Assembly (NCBI GenBank): GCA_022749295.1
Contig: CP062007.1
Coordinates: 62,001 to 126,000, forward strand
DNA length: 64,000 nucleotides
Reading direction: 5' to 3'
Origin: Flavobacteriaceae bacterium GSB9
GTDB lineage: Bacteria > Bacteroidota > Bacteroidia > Flavobacteriales > Flavobacteriaceae
The position numbers were made by a program, and so were the translations under genes. The notes beneath the pieces were generated by a model. It saw only the letters and a list, made by a program, of their open reading frames with translations, ran no database searches and had not been told where the DNA came from. This document shows positions 33,796 through 42,772 of this stretch, one piece after another; position 1 is the first letter of the stretch; each line of letters opens with the position of its first letter.

Positions 33796-35220
33796 TTATC
33801 TAAAACTCCGAGGTCCCAAGAAGTTTGCTGTTGTTGTTTCAATAAGTGTATCGTCTTCGTAAACCCCAATTTTTATTTTATTTCTGTCGCCCGATAGGGC
33901 AGAGTTATTAATTTCTATAAAAAGTGTGCCTTCGGCTATTCCTTGCTTCGGAACGTTTAAGTTTTCAGTCGTTGAAACCAATTTTAATTTGCCTTTATGA
34001 GAAAGCAATTTTAAACTAACGTTAGAAATATCTTCGGTAGTTTTATTTACCAGTTTATAGGTAAAAACATTGCTTATTATGTTGTTATCTTTGTGTTCGT
34101 ATAATTGCCCAGGTAACCGTAGCACATTGGCCTCTATGTCGTTTCTTAAAAACAGCATACCTGTTAAAAGGCCTATAAGGATGGTTAAAACGGCAATGTA
34201 ACCTTTCATCCTAGCGGTTAATTTGAAAGGGATTTTCTTTTCTATATTTTCTTCGCTGGCATATCTAATTAACCCTTTGGGTTTGTTGATGCTTTCCATA
34301 ATATGATCGCACTCATCGATACAAGCGGTGCAGTTTACACATTCCAATTGTGTGCCGTTTCTAATGTCGATACCTGTGGGGCAAACATGCACGCATTGTA
34401 AACAATCAATACAATCACCAAAGCCCAGCGCCTCGCGGTCTTCATTTTTTCTAAACTTTTTTCTTCCGTTTTCAGCTTCACCTCTTTTGTGGTCGTAGGC
34501 TACAACAATGGACTTTGTATCTAAAAGTACGCCTTGTAACCTACCGTAAGGACAGGCTATTATACAAACTTGCTCTCTAAACCATGCGAAAACAAAGTAA
34601 AATACTGCTGTAAAAATCAGCAAAGGGAAAAGCGTTCCCAAATGACTAAAGGGACCGTCTGTGATGTATTTTAATAGTTTATCACTGCCAATTAAGTAGG
34701 CCAAAAATATGTTAGCGATTAAGAATGAAATCACTAAAAATATAAACCATTTTAAAAGGCGCTTTCTTATTTTTTCGGCATCCCATTTTTGTCGGTCTAA
34801 TTTTCGCTGTTTGTTACGGTCGCCATCAATCCAGTATTCAATTCTTCTAAAAACCATTTCCATAAAAATGGTTTGTGGGCAAATCCAACCACAAAAGATG
34901 CGTCCAAAACCAACTGTAAAGAGCGTGATGAATACTACACCAATTAGCATTGAGATAACAAACAAGTGAAAATCTTGAGGCCAAAAAGGGAAACCGAAAA
35001 TATTGAATCGGCGTTCAAGCACGTTGAACATCAAAAATTGGTTACCGTTAATTTTAATGAAAGGTGAAATGAATAAAAACGCCAACAAGAAGTAACTAAC
35101 CCATTTTCTGTAGTCGTAAAACCTTCCATTGGGTTTTTTAGGGTAAACCCAGGCGCGCTTACCTTCTTCGGTAACGGTGCCAATGGAGTCTCTAAATACT
35201 TCGTTGTCTGGGGTTCCCAT
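33796..35220 (-). CDS. ccoG: Cytochrome c oxidase accessory protein CcoG (RdxA/FixG)
   Basis: A 474-residue polyferredoxin-like membrane protein. An N-terminal membrane part holds FCGWICPQTIFMEMVFRRIE and, further on, CIIACPYGRLQGVLLD. A soluble ferredoxin domain with two [4Fe-4S] motifs follows (CIDCLQCVHVCP and CVNCTACIDECD), then a further helix and a C-terminal Ig-like FixG domain. CcoG reduces Cu(II) to Cu(I) for the oxidase. It lies downstream of ccoP with an 80-bp gap that holds a strong hairpin. Confidence 0.96.
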   Translation of the reverse strand: MGTPDNEVFRDSIGTVTEEGKRAWVYPKKPNGRFYDYRKWVSYFLLAFLFISPFIKINGNQFLMFNVLERRFNIFGFPFWPQDFHLFVISMLIGVVFITLFTVGFGRIFCGWICPQTIFMEMVFRRIEYWIDGDRNKQRKLDRQKWDAEKIRKRLLKWFIFLVISFLIANIFLAYLIGSDKLLKYITDGPFSHLGTLFPLLIFTAVFYFVFAWFREQVCIIACPYGRLQGVLLDTKSIVVAYDHKRGEAENGRKKFRKNEDREALGFGDCIDCLQCVHVCPTGIDIRNGTQLECVNCTACIDECDHIMESINKPKGLIRYASEENIEKKIPFKLTARMKGYIAVLTILIGLLTGMLFLRNDIEANVLRLPGQLYEHKDNNIISNVFTYKLVNKTTEDISNVSLKLLSHKGKLKLVSTTENLNVPKQGIAEGTLFIEINNSALSGDRNKIKIGVYEDDTLIETTTANFLGPRSFR

Positions 35221-35238
35221 AGTTAATATGGCGTTTTT

Positions 35239-35277
35239 AAAACCTGCCGGGTGAATAGTTAAAACCCGACAGGTTTT
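35239..35277 (-). terminator. Hairpin between ccoP and ccoG (partial terminator or processing site)
   Basis: AAAACCTGCCGGGT pairs with ACCCGACAGGTTTT (one mismatch) around a loop of about 11 nt. On the minus strand TTAAAAACG follows, so the U-run is weak. It lies 24 nt after the ccoP stop and 19 nt before the ccoG start, and may attenuate or stabilise the mRNA. Confidence 0.55.
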
Positions 35278-35300
35278 GTTGTTTAGTTTGAAGTTGTTTG

Positions 35301-36266
35301 CTAATTACTTGATTGGAGGGTTACCGTAGAATCAACTTCTATAACCTCTTTTTCTATTGTTGCAGGAACTTCTAAATCTTCAATATTAGTTTCGTCTGTA
35401 GTCCATAAATCGCCTTGAGGTGCTTTTGGTTCAGCAGGTGTTGTTCCTTGAAATTGTAACACATAACTGGCTACTTGGGCCATTTCGTAGGGTTTGAGGT
35501 TTTGTTTCCAAGCAATCATTCCTTTACCGGACCGACCACCTTCCGAAATGGTTTTAAATACATTTTTAATGCCACCGCCCAATATCCAATATTGGTCTGT
35601 TAAATTGGGGCCAATACCGCCTCCTCCATCGGCCTTGTGACAGGCCACACAGTTTTCGTTAAATATGGTTTCGCCAGCTTTTAAGTCGGCCGCATCCGTT
35701 AATATTTCAACCGTGTTGAAATCTACTAAATCTTTCGCTGTTTTTTTGTATTCTTCAAGGTCGATTTTAGCTTGGGCTAATTCGGTTTCCAGCTCATCAA
35801 ATTGCCCTTCGCCATCAAACACGTGGTATCTTAATAAATATGCCGCCGCAAATATAATTGACGCATAAAATCCATACAGCCACCACGGTGGTAAACTGTT
35901 GTCGAGTTCTTTGATGCCATCATAATTATGATCTAGGATAATTTCGCCTTCTTTTTCAATAGGTTTTTGCCCCAAAAGTTTCAAATAGATTTTTTTAAGC
36001 CAATTGAAATTAAAAGCATTTTCTTTTTCGGCCAAAAAGCGGGCTTTGGCTTCCTCGTCTAATTTATGCAGCATCACATTTTCCAAGGCACCAATAATAG
36101 CTTCTATGGCTATTAATATTAGCAACACTAAGAGTAAAAATAAAAGTACTGCCGGATACTCTACAAAAGCGGGTTGGTTACCTGAGTCCACAAAGAATTC
36201 TGTGGCAGCAAAAATGATAAAAAACGCTACTGGAACTCGTATCCAAGATGGAATAAATTGTCTCAT
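35301..36266 (-). CDS. ccoP: cbb3 oxidase subunit CcoP, mono-haem type
   Basis: A 321-residue cytochrome c subunit that feeds electrons to CcoNO. There are three predicted membrane helices (about residues 13-26, 38-62, 131-148), a charged linker with LDHNYDGIKELDNSLPPWW, and one cytochrome c domain with the haem site CVACH (residues 206-210) and an axial methionine in GKGMIAWKQ. Proteobacterial CcoP normally has two CxxCH motifs; only one is present here, a form I recall from Bacteroidota. The C-terminal 50 residues are acidic and Thr-rich. Its start overlaps the ccoQ stop by 4 bp. Confidence 0.95.
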   Translation of the reverse strand: MRQFIPSWIRVPVAFFIIFAATEFFVDSGNQPAFVEYPAVLLFLLLVLLILIAIEAIIGALENVMLHKLDEEAKARFLAEKENAFNFNWLKKIYLKLLGQKPIEKEGEIILDHNYDGIKELDNSLPPWWLYGFYASIIFAAAYLLRYHVFDGEGQFDELETELAQAKIDLEEYKKTAKDLVDFNTVEILTDAADLKAGETIFNENCVACHKADGGGGIGPNLTDQYWILGGGIKNVFKTISEGGRSGKGMIAWKQNLKPYEMAQVASYVLQFQGTTPAEPKAPQGDLWTTDETNIEDLEVPATIEKEVIEVDSTVTLQSSN

Positions 36267-36448
36267 AATGTGTTGTCGTTTTGGTTGTCTAATGGAATGT
36301 TGCTTACGGTATTTATGTATTCTTTTTTAGCGGTAAACACCCACCAAAAAAGCACTAGAAAAAAGGTGAAAAATATGAGTAGGGATATTATGGGGTATAT
36401 TTCAATACCCGTAATACTTTCCATATGGTTTTTTACAAATTTTAACAT
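36263..36448 (-). CDS. ccoQ: cbb3 oxidase small subunit CcoQ-like
   Basis: A 61-residue single-helix protein (PIISLLIFFTFFLVLFWWVF) followed by TAKKEYINTVSNIPLDN. The size, the membrane topology and the position between ccoNO and ccoP identify it as CcoQ. The motif of a Tyr/Asn-rich segment after the helix resembles flavobacterial CcoQ proteins. It stabilises the oxidase core. It overlaps ccoP by 4 bp and begins 24 bp after ccoNO. Confidence 0.85.
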   Translation of the reverse strand: MLKFVKNHMESITGIEIYPIISLLIFFTFFLVLFWWVFTAKKEYINTVSNIPLDNQNDNTL

Positions 36449-36472
36449 GGTTTGTATTGTTTGTTTTGATGG

Positions 36473-38653
36473 TTAATTTTGTGCTGTGGTTTCAACATGG
36501 ATATCAGTGCCTAAGCGCTGTAAGTATGCAATAAGCGCTACAATTTCTCTGTTTTTCATTTCTACAAAGACTTCACCGTTTTCAACGGCATACTTTTTAT
36601 CGGCTTCATAAGCTTTTGCGAAATCGGGGTCGTTATGTAGGTTTTCTTCAATTTGAGCACCTTGTTTCAGCATGTTTTCTTGTGCCATGGCGATATCATC
36701 TTCGGTGTACGGTACGCCAAGCGAAACCATGGCTTTCATCTTGGCTTCGGTTTGCGATTTGTTCAATTCACTTGATATCAACCAAGGGTAACGTGGCATG
36801 ATTGAGCCAGATGATGTGCTTTGTGGGTCGTACATGTGGTTAAAATGCCAGTTGTCGGAATACTTTCCTCCAACGCGATGTAAATCAGGGCCGGTACGTT
36901 TACTGCCCCAAAGGAATGGGTGGTCGTAAACATATTCACCAGCTTTTGAGTATTCGCCGTAACGTTCTACTTCACTTCTAAAAGGGCGAATCATTTGGGA
37001 GTGACAGCCCACACAGCCTTCACGAATGTAAATATCACGGCCTTCCAATTCAAGAGGTGTATAAGGTTTTACACTTGAAATTGTTGGAACGTTTGATTTT
37101 ACCATAATGGTTGGAACGATTTGAATGATTCCTCCAATTAAAATGGCAACTGTAGCCAATATGGTTAACTGAATAGGTCTTCTTTCTAACCAGGTGTGCC
37201 ATCCTTCAGATGCTGTGCGTTTGTTCGTTACGCGTTCAAGCGCAGGTGCTTCGGCCAATTCATTTTCAACAGCGCTTCCTTGTTTTATGGTAACAATAAC
37301 GTTGTAAATCATTATCAACATACCGGTAATGAATAGCGTTCCTCCAATGGCTCGCATCCAGTACATGGGGATGATTTCTGTAACGGTCTCTAAAAAGTTT
37401 CCATAGGTTAAAGTACCGTCTGGATTGAATTGTTTCCACATACTGGCTTGTGTAAATCCGGCCACATACATTGGAAGCGCGTACATGATGATACCTAGTG
37501 TGCCAATCCAGAAGTGGAGGTTGGCCAGCCCTAAAGAATATAGTTTGGTTTTGAACAGCCTTGGTACTAAATAATAGACCATACCAAATGTTAAGAAACC
37601 GTTCCAGGCTAATGCGCCAACGTGTACGTGGGCAATAATCCAATCTGTAAAGTGTGCAATGGCGTTAACGTTTTTTAAGGAAAGGGTTGGCCCCTCGAAA
37701 GTAGCCATGCCATATCCTGTAATGGCAACAACCATGAATTTTAAAACAGGGTCTGTACGTACTTTGTCCCACGCACCACGTAAGGTTAAAAGGCCGTTTA
37801 TCATACCACCCCACGATGGCATTAGTAACATCACCGAAAAGGCAACACCTAAGTTTTGAGCCCACTCAGGTAAAGCGGTATATAATAAATGGTGTGGACC
37901 CGCCCAAATGTAAATGAATATCAATGACCAAAAGTGAACAATGGAAAGCCTATAGGAGTATACAGGTCGGTTAGCAGCCTTTGGAACAAAATAATACATC
38001 AAGCCCAAAAACGGAGTGGTTAAAAAGAATGCTACGGCGTTGTGCCCGTACCACCATTGCACCAAAGCATCTTGAACACCAGCATAAACCGAATAACTTT
38101 TCAGCCCACTAACGGGAAGTTCCAAACTGTTAAAAATATGAAGTACTGCAACCGTAACAAATGTTGCTATGTAAAACCAAATGGCGACATATAAATGGCG
38201 TTGTCTTCTTTTTAAAATCGTTCCGATTAAATTCCAACCAAAAACCACCCAAACAACGGCTATGGCAATATCAATGGGCCATTCCAGTTCGGCATATTCT
38301 TTAGAAGAAGTAAACCCTAAAGGTAGCGTTATGGCAGCAGCTACAATAATAAGTTGCCAGCCCCAAAAGTTTATTTTACTTAAAACATCGCTAAACATGC
38401 GCGCCTTGAGCAAGCGTTGGGTAGAGTAGTAAACGCCTGCAAAAATAGCGTTTCCTACAAAGGCAAAAATAACGGCATTGGTATGAAGCGGACGCAATCT
38501 GCCAAAACTAAGCCATGAAATGCCATCGGTTAAATTTGGAAATAAAAACATAAAGGCCAAAAGCAGGCCTACCAGCATTCCTACAACACCCCAAAGCATG
38601 GTAGCATACAAGAAATTTTTAACGATTTTGTTATCGTAGTGAAACTGTTCCAT
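36473..38653 (-). CDS. ccoN: Fused cbb3 oxidase subunits I and II (CcoN-CcoO)
   Basis: A 726-residue fusion of the catalytic subunit CcoN (about residues 1-470) and the mono-haem subunit CcoO (about 490-726). CcoN keeps the haem/copper histidines in RLRPLHTNAVIF, WWYGHNAVAFF, AGPHHLLYTALPEW and the pair HVHVGALAWNG. CcoO has one anchor helix, the haem site CVGCHSQMIRPFRSE (about residue 547), and a distal axial methionine in GSIMPRYPW. The fusion is the normal Bacteroidota form. This terminal oxidase reduces O2 with high affinity in the inner membrane. It lies 14 bp after ccoS. Confidence 0.97.
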   Translation of the reverse strand: MEQFHYDNKIVKNFLYATMLWGVVGMLVGLLLAFMFLFPNLTDGISWLSFGRLRPLHTNAVIFAFVGNAIFAGVYYSTQRLLKARMFSDVLSKINFWGWQLIIVAAAITLPLGFTSSKEYAELEWPIDIAIAVVWVVFGWNLIGTILKRRQRHLYVAIWFYIATFVTVAVLHIFNSLELPVSGLKSYSVYAGVQDALVQWWYGHNAVAFFLTTPFLGLMYYFVPKAANRPVYSYRLSIVHFWSLIFIYIWAGPHHLLYTALPEWAQNLGVAFSVMLLMPSWGGMINGLLTLRGAWDKVRTDPVLKFMVVAITGYGMATFEGPTLSLKNVNAIAHFTDWIIAHVHVGALAWNGFLTFGMVYYLVPRLFKTKLYSLGLANLHFWIGTLGIIMYALPMYVAGFTQASMWKQFNPDGTLTYGNFLETVTEIIPMYWMRAIGGTLFITGMLIMIYNVIVTIKQGSAVENELAEAPALERVTNKRTASEGWHTWLERRPIQLTILATVAILIGGIIQIVPTIMVKSNVPTISSVKPYTPLELEGRDIYIREGCVGCHSQMIRPFRSEVERYGEYSKAGEYVYDHPFLWGSKRTGPDLHRVGGKYSDNWHFNHMYDPQSTSSGSIMPRYPWLISSELNKSQTEAKMKAMVSLGVPYTEDDIAMAQENMLKQGAQIEENLHNDPDFAKAYEADKKYAVENGEVFVEMKNREIVALIAYLQRLGTDIHVETTAQN

Positions 38654-38667
38654 TTGTGTGATTTTGA

Positions 38668-38856
38668 TTATTGATCTTTGTTAGTTTGAATTGATTTTTT
38701 TGAGTTTTCCTTAACCAGTTCGTCTTCAAAAAGCATGCGTACAGATGGCGTGTAGCTATCGTCAAACTGCCCTTTTTTAACGGCCATAATAAAGGCTAAA
38801 AAGAAACCTATGGCCACAATAATACTTATGGCTAATAAAATATATATAACACTCAT
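38668..38856 (-). CDS. ccoS: cbb3 oxidase maturation protein CcoS
   Basis: A 62-residue protein with one N-terminal membrane helix (VIYILLAISIIVAIGFFLAFIM), followed by KKGQFDDSYTPSVRMLFED. The motif (K/R)xGQ(F/Y)DD is diagnostic for CcoS, which is needed for cofactor insertion into CcoN. It is the first gene of the ccoS-NO-Q-P-G-H unit. A promoter with an FNR-type palindrome lies immediately upstream. Confidence 0.95.
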   Translation of the reverse strand: MSVIYILLAISIIVAIGFFLAFIMAVKKGQFDDSYTPSVRMLFEDELVKENSKKSIQTNKDQ

Positions 38857-38876
38857 ACCTAATTGAAGTTATGGTT

Positions 38877-38920
38877 CAAAAGTACTTTCATGGTTTTGCT
38901 AAAAAAATGACATTTGTCAT
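38877..38920 (-). promoter_or_regulatory. ccoS-NOQPGH promoter with FNR-type operator
   Basis: The palindrome ATGACATTTGTCAT (38907-38920; core TGACATTTGTCA) is followed on the minus strand by a perfect -7 box, TACTTTTG (38884-38877). The centre-to-box spacing is 29.5 nt. The site lies between the ccoI stop and the ccoS start, so the structural genes can be expressed separately from ccoI. Confidence 0.75.
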
Positions 38921-38931
38921 GTTTTTGGGTA

Positions 38932-41307
38932 TTATCTTATTTTCTTGCCGACTATATTGGTGGCAATGGTTGTGAAAACTACAATGCTAATTGAGCTCAA
39001 CGGCATTAAAATAGCGGCGACAACTGGTGCTAATTGTCCGGTTACTGCAAAATAGAGTCCAATGCAGTTATAGATAAAAGAGAGGAGAAAACTCCATTTT
39101 ATAATTTTTATGGCTGATTTGGATAGTTTTATATAATGGTACAATTGGTTGAATTTTGAGGCATCTAAAATAGCATCGCAAGCAGGCGAAAAAACATTGA
39201 CGTTCTCAGAAATGGCTATACCTACATCACTTTGTGCTAAGGCTCCGGCATCGTTTAGGCCGTCGCCAACCATAAGCACCTTGGCACCCTCGCTTTGATG
39301 GTATTTTATGTATTCCAATTTATCTTCTGGTTTTTGGTTGAAAATAAGTTTTGTTTTAGTGGGCAGTAATTTGGTTAAGTTGTCTTTTTCGCCCGAATTG
39401 TCACCAGATAGAATAACCAAGTCGTATTCCTTTTTTAGTTTGTTAAATAGCTTTGAAAGCCCTTTTCGGTAAGCATTGTAAAATGTGAATTTGCCTTTGT
39501 AAGTGTTATCGGTACTAACATGAACACTAGTGTTTAGCGTTGAAACATCAGTTAAGCTACCAACAAAATTTGCAGATCCAACTTTTATGTTTTTGTTGTT
39601 GTAGCTAGCTTCAATGCCATGTCCCAAATGCTCTTTGTAAGCATCTAGAGTTAAAATATCATGTTCGTTCAAAATGCTATATAAAGAACGGCTTAAAGGG
39701 TGGTTTGAGCCACGCAATGTGCTCCTTAATAGAGTTTTCTCCTCTTTACTGAGTGTTGAGCCTTCATAGCTTATGCTTGTTTCTTTGTTGGTGGTAATAG
39801 TTCCGGTTTTGTCGAAAATAATGGTATTGATTTTTGAAAGCTGTTCAACAACGGAAGTGTTTTTAAGATAGAATTTCTTTTTACCCAGAATACGTAGCAC
39901 ATTCCCAAGAGTAAAAGGAGCCGCTAACGCAATAGCACAGGGGCAAGCAATGATGAGTACAGAAGTAAATACATTTAATGCTTTACTGGAATCAACCGCC
40001 AGCCAAAAAGCAGTAGCAACAATGGCAATGCTAAGAATGGTTAGTGTAAAGTGTTTGCTTATTGTATTGGTTAAATTGGTGAAAGATAATTCTTTGTCAC
40101 GCTTAAATACATCGTTGCTCCAAAGTTGTGTTAAGTAACTTTGTTCTACCGATTTTAAAACATCGACTTCAATATTGCCGTTAAGTTGCTTTCCACCTGC
40201 AAAAAGTTTATCGCCCGATTGTTTAGATACGGTTTTAGACTCACCCGTTACAAAACTATAGTCAATTTGTGCGTTTCCTTTTATCAAAATACAATCAACA
40301 GGAATAAGTTCTTCGTTTCTAATTAACAGGCGGTCTCCCTTTTTGATGTCGTAAACCTGAATGGACTCCTCATTGCCTTGGTCGAGGATTTTGGTCACAC
40401 CAATGGGGAAATACGATTTGTAATCGCGTTCAAAAGATAAAAAAGAATATGTTTTTTGCTGAAAGAACTTACCAAGTAGCAGAAAAAACACTAGACCTGT
40501 AAGGCTATCGAAAAAGCCCGATCCCCAATCGAAAATAATTTCGACCGTACTTCTTACAAACAATACCACAATACCCAGCGCAATAGGAACATCAATATTT
40601 AATAGACGTGATTTTAAACCTTTATACGCCGAAATAAAATAGCCTTGGGCCGAGTAAAAAACAACCGGCAACGAAAAAAAGAACATGAGCCACCTAAACA
40701 AAGGTTTAAATTGTTCGAGCCAAAACTCGCCCATTTCAAAATATTCGGGAAACGACAAAAACATAACATTGCCAAAGGCAAAACCCGCAATGCCTAATTT
40801 ATAGATTAAACTGCGGTTGACTTGTTTTTTTCCAATGCTATAATCATCTAAGCTTATAAATGGTTCGTACCCAATGCTGCTTAGTAGGGTAACTAGGTTT
40901 TTTAACGAAAGGGTTTTTATGTTAAAGTTAATCCTAACCGTTTTCCTGCCAAAATTAACGGTAGTGCTGTTAATTGCAGGGTTAAGCTTGTTGAGGTTTT
41001 CCAATACCCAAATACACGAACTGCAATGAATATGTGGAATATAAAGCGTTACTATTTGGGTGTTTTCATCGTTGAATTCAAGAAGTTGATTGACAATCTT
41101 TTGATTTTCCAAAAAATTGTATTTGCCTTGAATATCTTTTGGAGTGGCTCCTGGTGCTTGCTGCAAATCGTAATAGCACGTGAGGTCGTTGGCGCTAAAA
41201 ATCTCGTAAACCGTTTTACAGCCATGGCAACAAAACGACTTGTTGTCAAAAACAATTTCAGACGAAGCGGAATCCAGCCCGCAGTGGAAACATGTGTTAT
41301 GTTCCAT
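38932..41307 (-). CDS. ccoI: Copper-transporting P1B-type ATPase CcoI
   Basis: A 791-residue heavy-metal P-type ATPase supplying copper to the cbb3 oxidase. The N-terminus has paired cysteines (CFHCGLDS and FCCHGC), then a heavy-metal-associated domain with HIHCSSCIWVLENL. Eight predicted helices include the CPC metal channel (ACPCAIALAAPFT). DKTGTITT is the phosphorylation site, GDNSGEKD and GDGLNDAGALAQSDVGIAI the hinge. The heavily modified N-terminal Cys region is typical of FixI/CcoI. It has its own FNR-type promoter and is followed by ccoS after a 75-bp gap. Confidence 0.95.
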   Translation of the reverse strand: MEHNTCFHCGLDSASSEIVFDNKSFCCHGCKTVYEIFSANDLTCYYDLQQAPGATPKDIQGKYNFLENQKIVNQLLEFNDENTQIVTLYIPHIHCSSCIWVLENLNKLNPAINSTTVNFGRKTVRINFNIKTLSLKNLVTLLSSIGYEPFISLDDYSIGKKQVNRSLIYKLGIAGFAFGNVMFLSFPEYFEMGEFWLEQFKPLFRWLMFFFSLPVVFYSAQGYFISAYKGLKSRLLNIDVPIALGIVVLFVRSTVEIIFDWGSGFFDSLTGLVFFLLLGKFFQQKTYSFLSFERDYKSYFPIGVTKILDQGNEESIQVYDIKKGDRLLIRNEELIPVDCILIKGNAQIDYSFVTGESKTVSKQSGDKLFAGGKQLNGNIEVDVLKSVEQSYLTQLWSNDVFKRDKELSFTNLTNTISKHFTLTILSIAIVATAFWLAVDSSKALNVFTSVLIIACPCAIALAAPFTLGNVLRILGKKKFYLKNTSVVEQLSKINTIIFDKTGTITTNKETSISYEGSTLSKEEKTLLRSTLRGSNHPLSRSLYSILNEHDILTLDAYKEHLGHGIEASYNNKNIKVGSANFVGSLTDVSTLNTSVHVSTDNTYKGKFTFYNAYRKGLSKLFNKLKKEYDLVILSGDNSGEKDNLTKLLPTKTKLIFNQKPEDKLEYIKYHQSEGAKVLMVGDGLNDAGALAQSDVGIAISENVNVFSPACDAILDASKFNQLYHYIKLSKSAIKIIKWSFLLSFIYNCIGLYFAVTGQLAPVVAAILMPLSSISIVVFTTIATNIVGKKIR

Positions 41308-41332
41308 AATATTTGCTCATTTATACCTGGAG

Positions 41333-41376
41333 CAAAAATCTTAAAACACCTTGTTTTAAAATATGATATTTGTCAT
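41333..41376 (-). promoter_or_regulatory. ccoI promoter with FNR-type operator
   Basis: The palindrome ATGATATTTGTCAT (41363-41376) is followed on the minus strand by GATTTTTG (41340-41333), which matches TAnnTTTG at all but the first base. Spacing from centre to box is again 29.5 nt. The same site lies in the region divergent to the histidine kinase gene, where no box at that spacing is present on the plus strand. Confidence 0.65.
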
Positions 41377-41527
41377 GTTTTATTTACTTTTACACAACTT
41401 CAATTTTAACCAAAAATGAAATATTTTAACCCTAACACCCAAAGCAATTATTTAACAATAGAGACCAATTCGTTTGGTTTGAAACGGTTTTTGTCTATTT
41501 TTTAGCAATTTTAAAAAACCCATATAC

Positions 41528-42772
41528 ATGTTCCAAAACGACAAGGATGTTTTTGCCGTTCTTTTTGAGTCGGTTTCAGAAGGCGTAATAGTTGTTGATA
41601 GCCAACAAAAAATTGTTGCCGTTAATACCTCGGCAGAGCGTATGTTTGGCTATAACAATCAAGAACTTTTACATCAAAATCTTACTGTTTTAATACCTAA
41701 AAGCCATCAAGCAACACATGGCGAGCATGTTGAGGGTTTTATGAAACAAAAGGAAAGTAGGCAAATGGGGCATGGGCGCGACTTGTACGGTGCTCGCAAA
41801 GACGGTACTACATTTCCTGTAGAAGCAGGTTTAAACCCATTAGAAATAGGTGGCGAGTCGTTTGTTATGGCTTTGGTAATAGATATAACCATACGTAAGG
41901 AGCAAGAGTTGCAATTGCAAGAACTCAACATGCAATTGGAGAAAAAGGTTGAAGAACGCACAAGGACATTAACAAGTACCGTTGAGACTCTTAAAACGGT
42001 GAATATACAACGCGATGCCGAGATAAAAAAGCGTATCGAGGCCCAAAATAAAACCAAGGAAGCCCTAAAAAAAGAAAAAGAGCTTAATGAGCTTAAAACT
42101 AAGTTTTTGTCATTGGTTTCCCATGAGTTTAAAACACCGTTGAGTGGTATTTTAACGTCGGCCATGTTACTTGGGAAATACAAACTAACCGAACAGCAAG
42201 AGAGACGGGATAAGCACATAAAAACCATAACCGATAAAGTGCATTACCTCAATAATATTTTAAATGACTTTTTGTCCATCGAAAAGCTTGAGACAGGTAA
42301 AGTAAATTACAGGTTTAGCACCTTTAAAATCAGTAAGGTGGTCAACGAGGTGGTTTATAATGCCAATATGCTTTTAAAAGAGGGGCAAACCATCAACTAC
42401 CCAGAAAACATTGATGAATACTCATTGTATCAAGACGAAAAAATTATTGAGTTAGCCCTGTCTAACCTTGTAAATAATGCTATTAAATATTCGTCAGAGA
42501 ACACTTTGGTGGATATAAAAATAAACCAAGGTGAAAAAGAAACGACCTTTAAAATAAAGGACAACGGAATAGGTGTTCCGGAAAAGGACCAAAAGCGTAT
42601 TTTTAACCGTTATTTTAGGGCAGAAAATGCTTTGTTGACTCAAGGAACGGGTATAGGGCTAAACATAGTAAAAAGTCATTTGGAAAAGCTTGGGGGAACC
42701 ATTAGTTTTAAAAGCGAAGAAAATAAAGGAAGCGAATTTACATTTGTAATACCAAACAAAGCAAAAGAATGA
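41528..42772 (+). CDS. PAS-domain sensor histidine kinase (FixL-like)
   Basis: A 414-residue kinase without membrane helices. Residues about 8-125 form a PAS domain. Residues 130-195 are a coiled coil. The H-box is SLVSHEFKTPLSGIL with His199. The ATPase domain has N (NNAIKYSS), G1 (KDNGIGVP), F (FNRYF) and G2 (GTGIGLNIVKSHLEKLGG) boxes. In the PAS domain His64 (QATHGEHV) lies 28 residues before KDGTTFP, the same spacing as the haem-ligand histidine of FixL, and Arg84 occupies the FixL distal Arg position. However, many PAS domains of this type also have these residues without haem. It lies between ccoI and the response regulator and overlaps the latter by 4 bp. Confidence 0.93.
   Translation: MFQNDKDVFAVLFESVSEGVIVVDSQQKIVAVNTSAERMFGYNNQELLHQNLTVLIPKSHQATHGEHVEGFMKQKESRQMGHGRDLYGARKDGTTFPVEAGLNPLEIGGESFVMALVIDITIRKEQELQLQELNMQLEKKVEERTRTLTSTVETLKTVNIQRDAEIKKRIEAQNKTKEALKKEKELNELKTKFLSLVSHEFKTPLSGILTSAMLLGKYKLTEQQERRDKHIKTITDKVHYLNNILNDFLSIEKLETGKVNYRFSTFKISKVVNEVVYNANMLLKEGQTINYPENIDEYSLYQDEKIIELALSNLVNNAIKYSSENTLVDIKINQGEKETTFKIKDNGIGVPEKDQKRIFNRYFRAENALLTQGTGIGLNIVKSHLEKLGGTISFKSEENKGSEFTFVIPNKAKE

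Noticed and set aside
41416-41505. 29-codon ORF between ccoI and the histidine kinase
   Set aside because: Polar composition, no terminator or clear promoter specific to it; likely part of the kinase leader.
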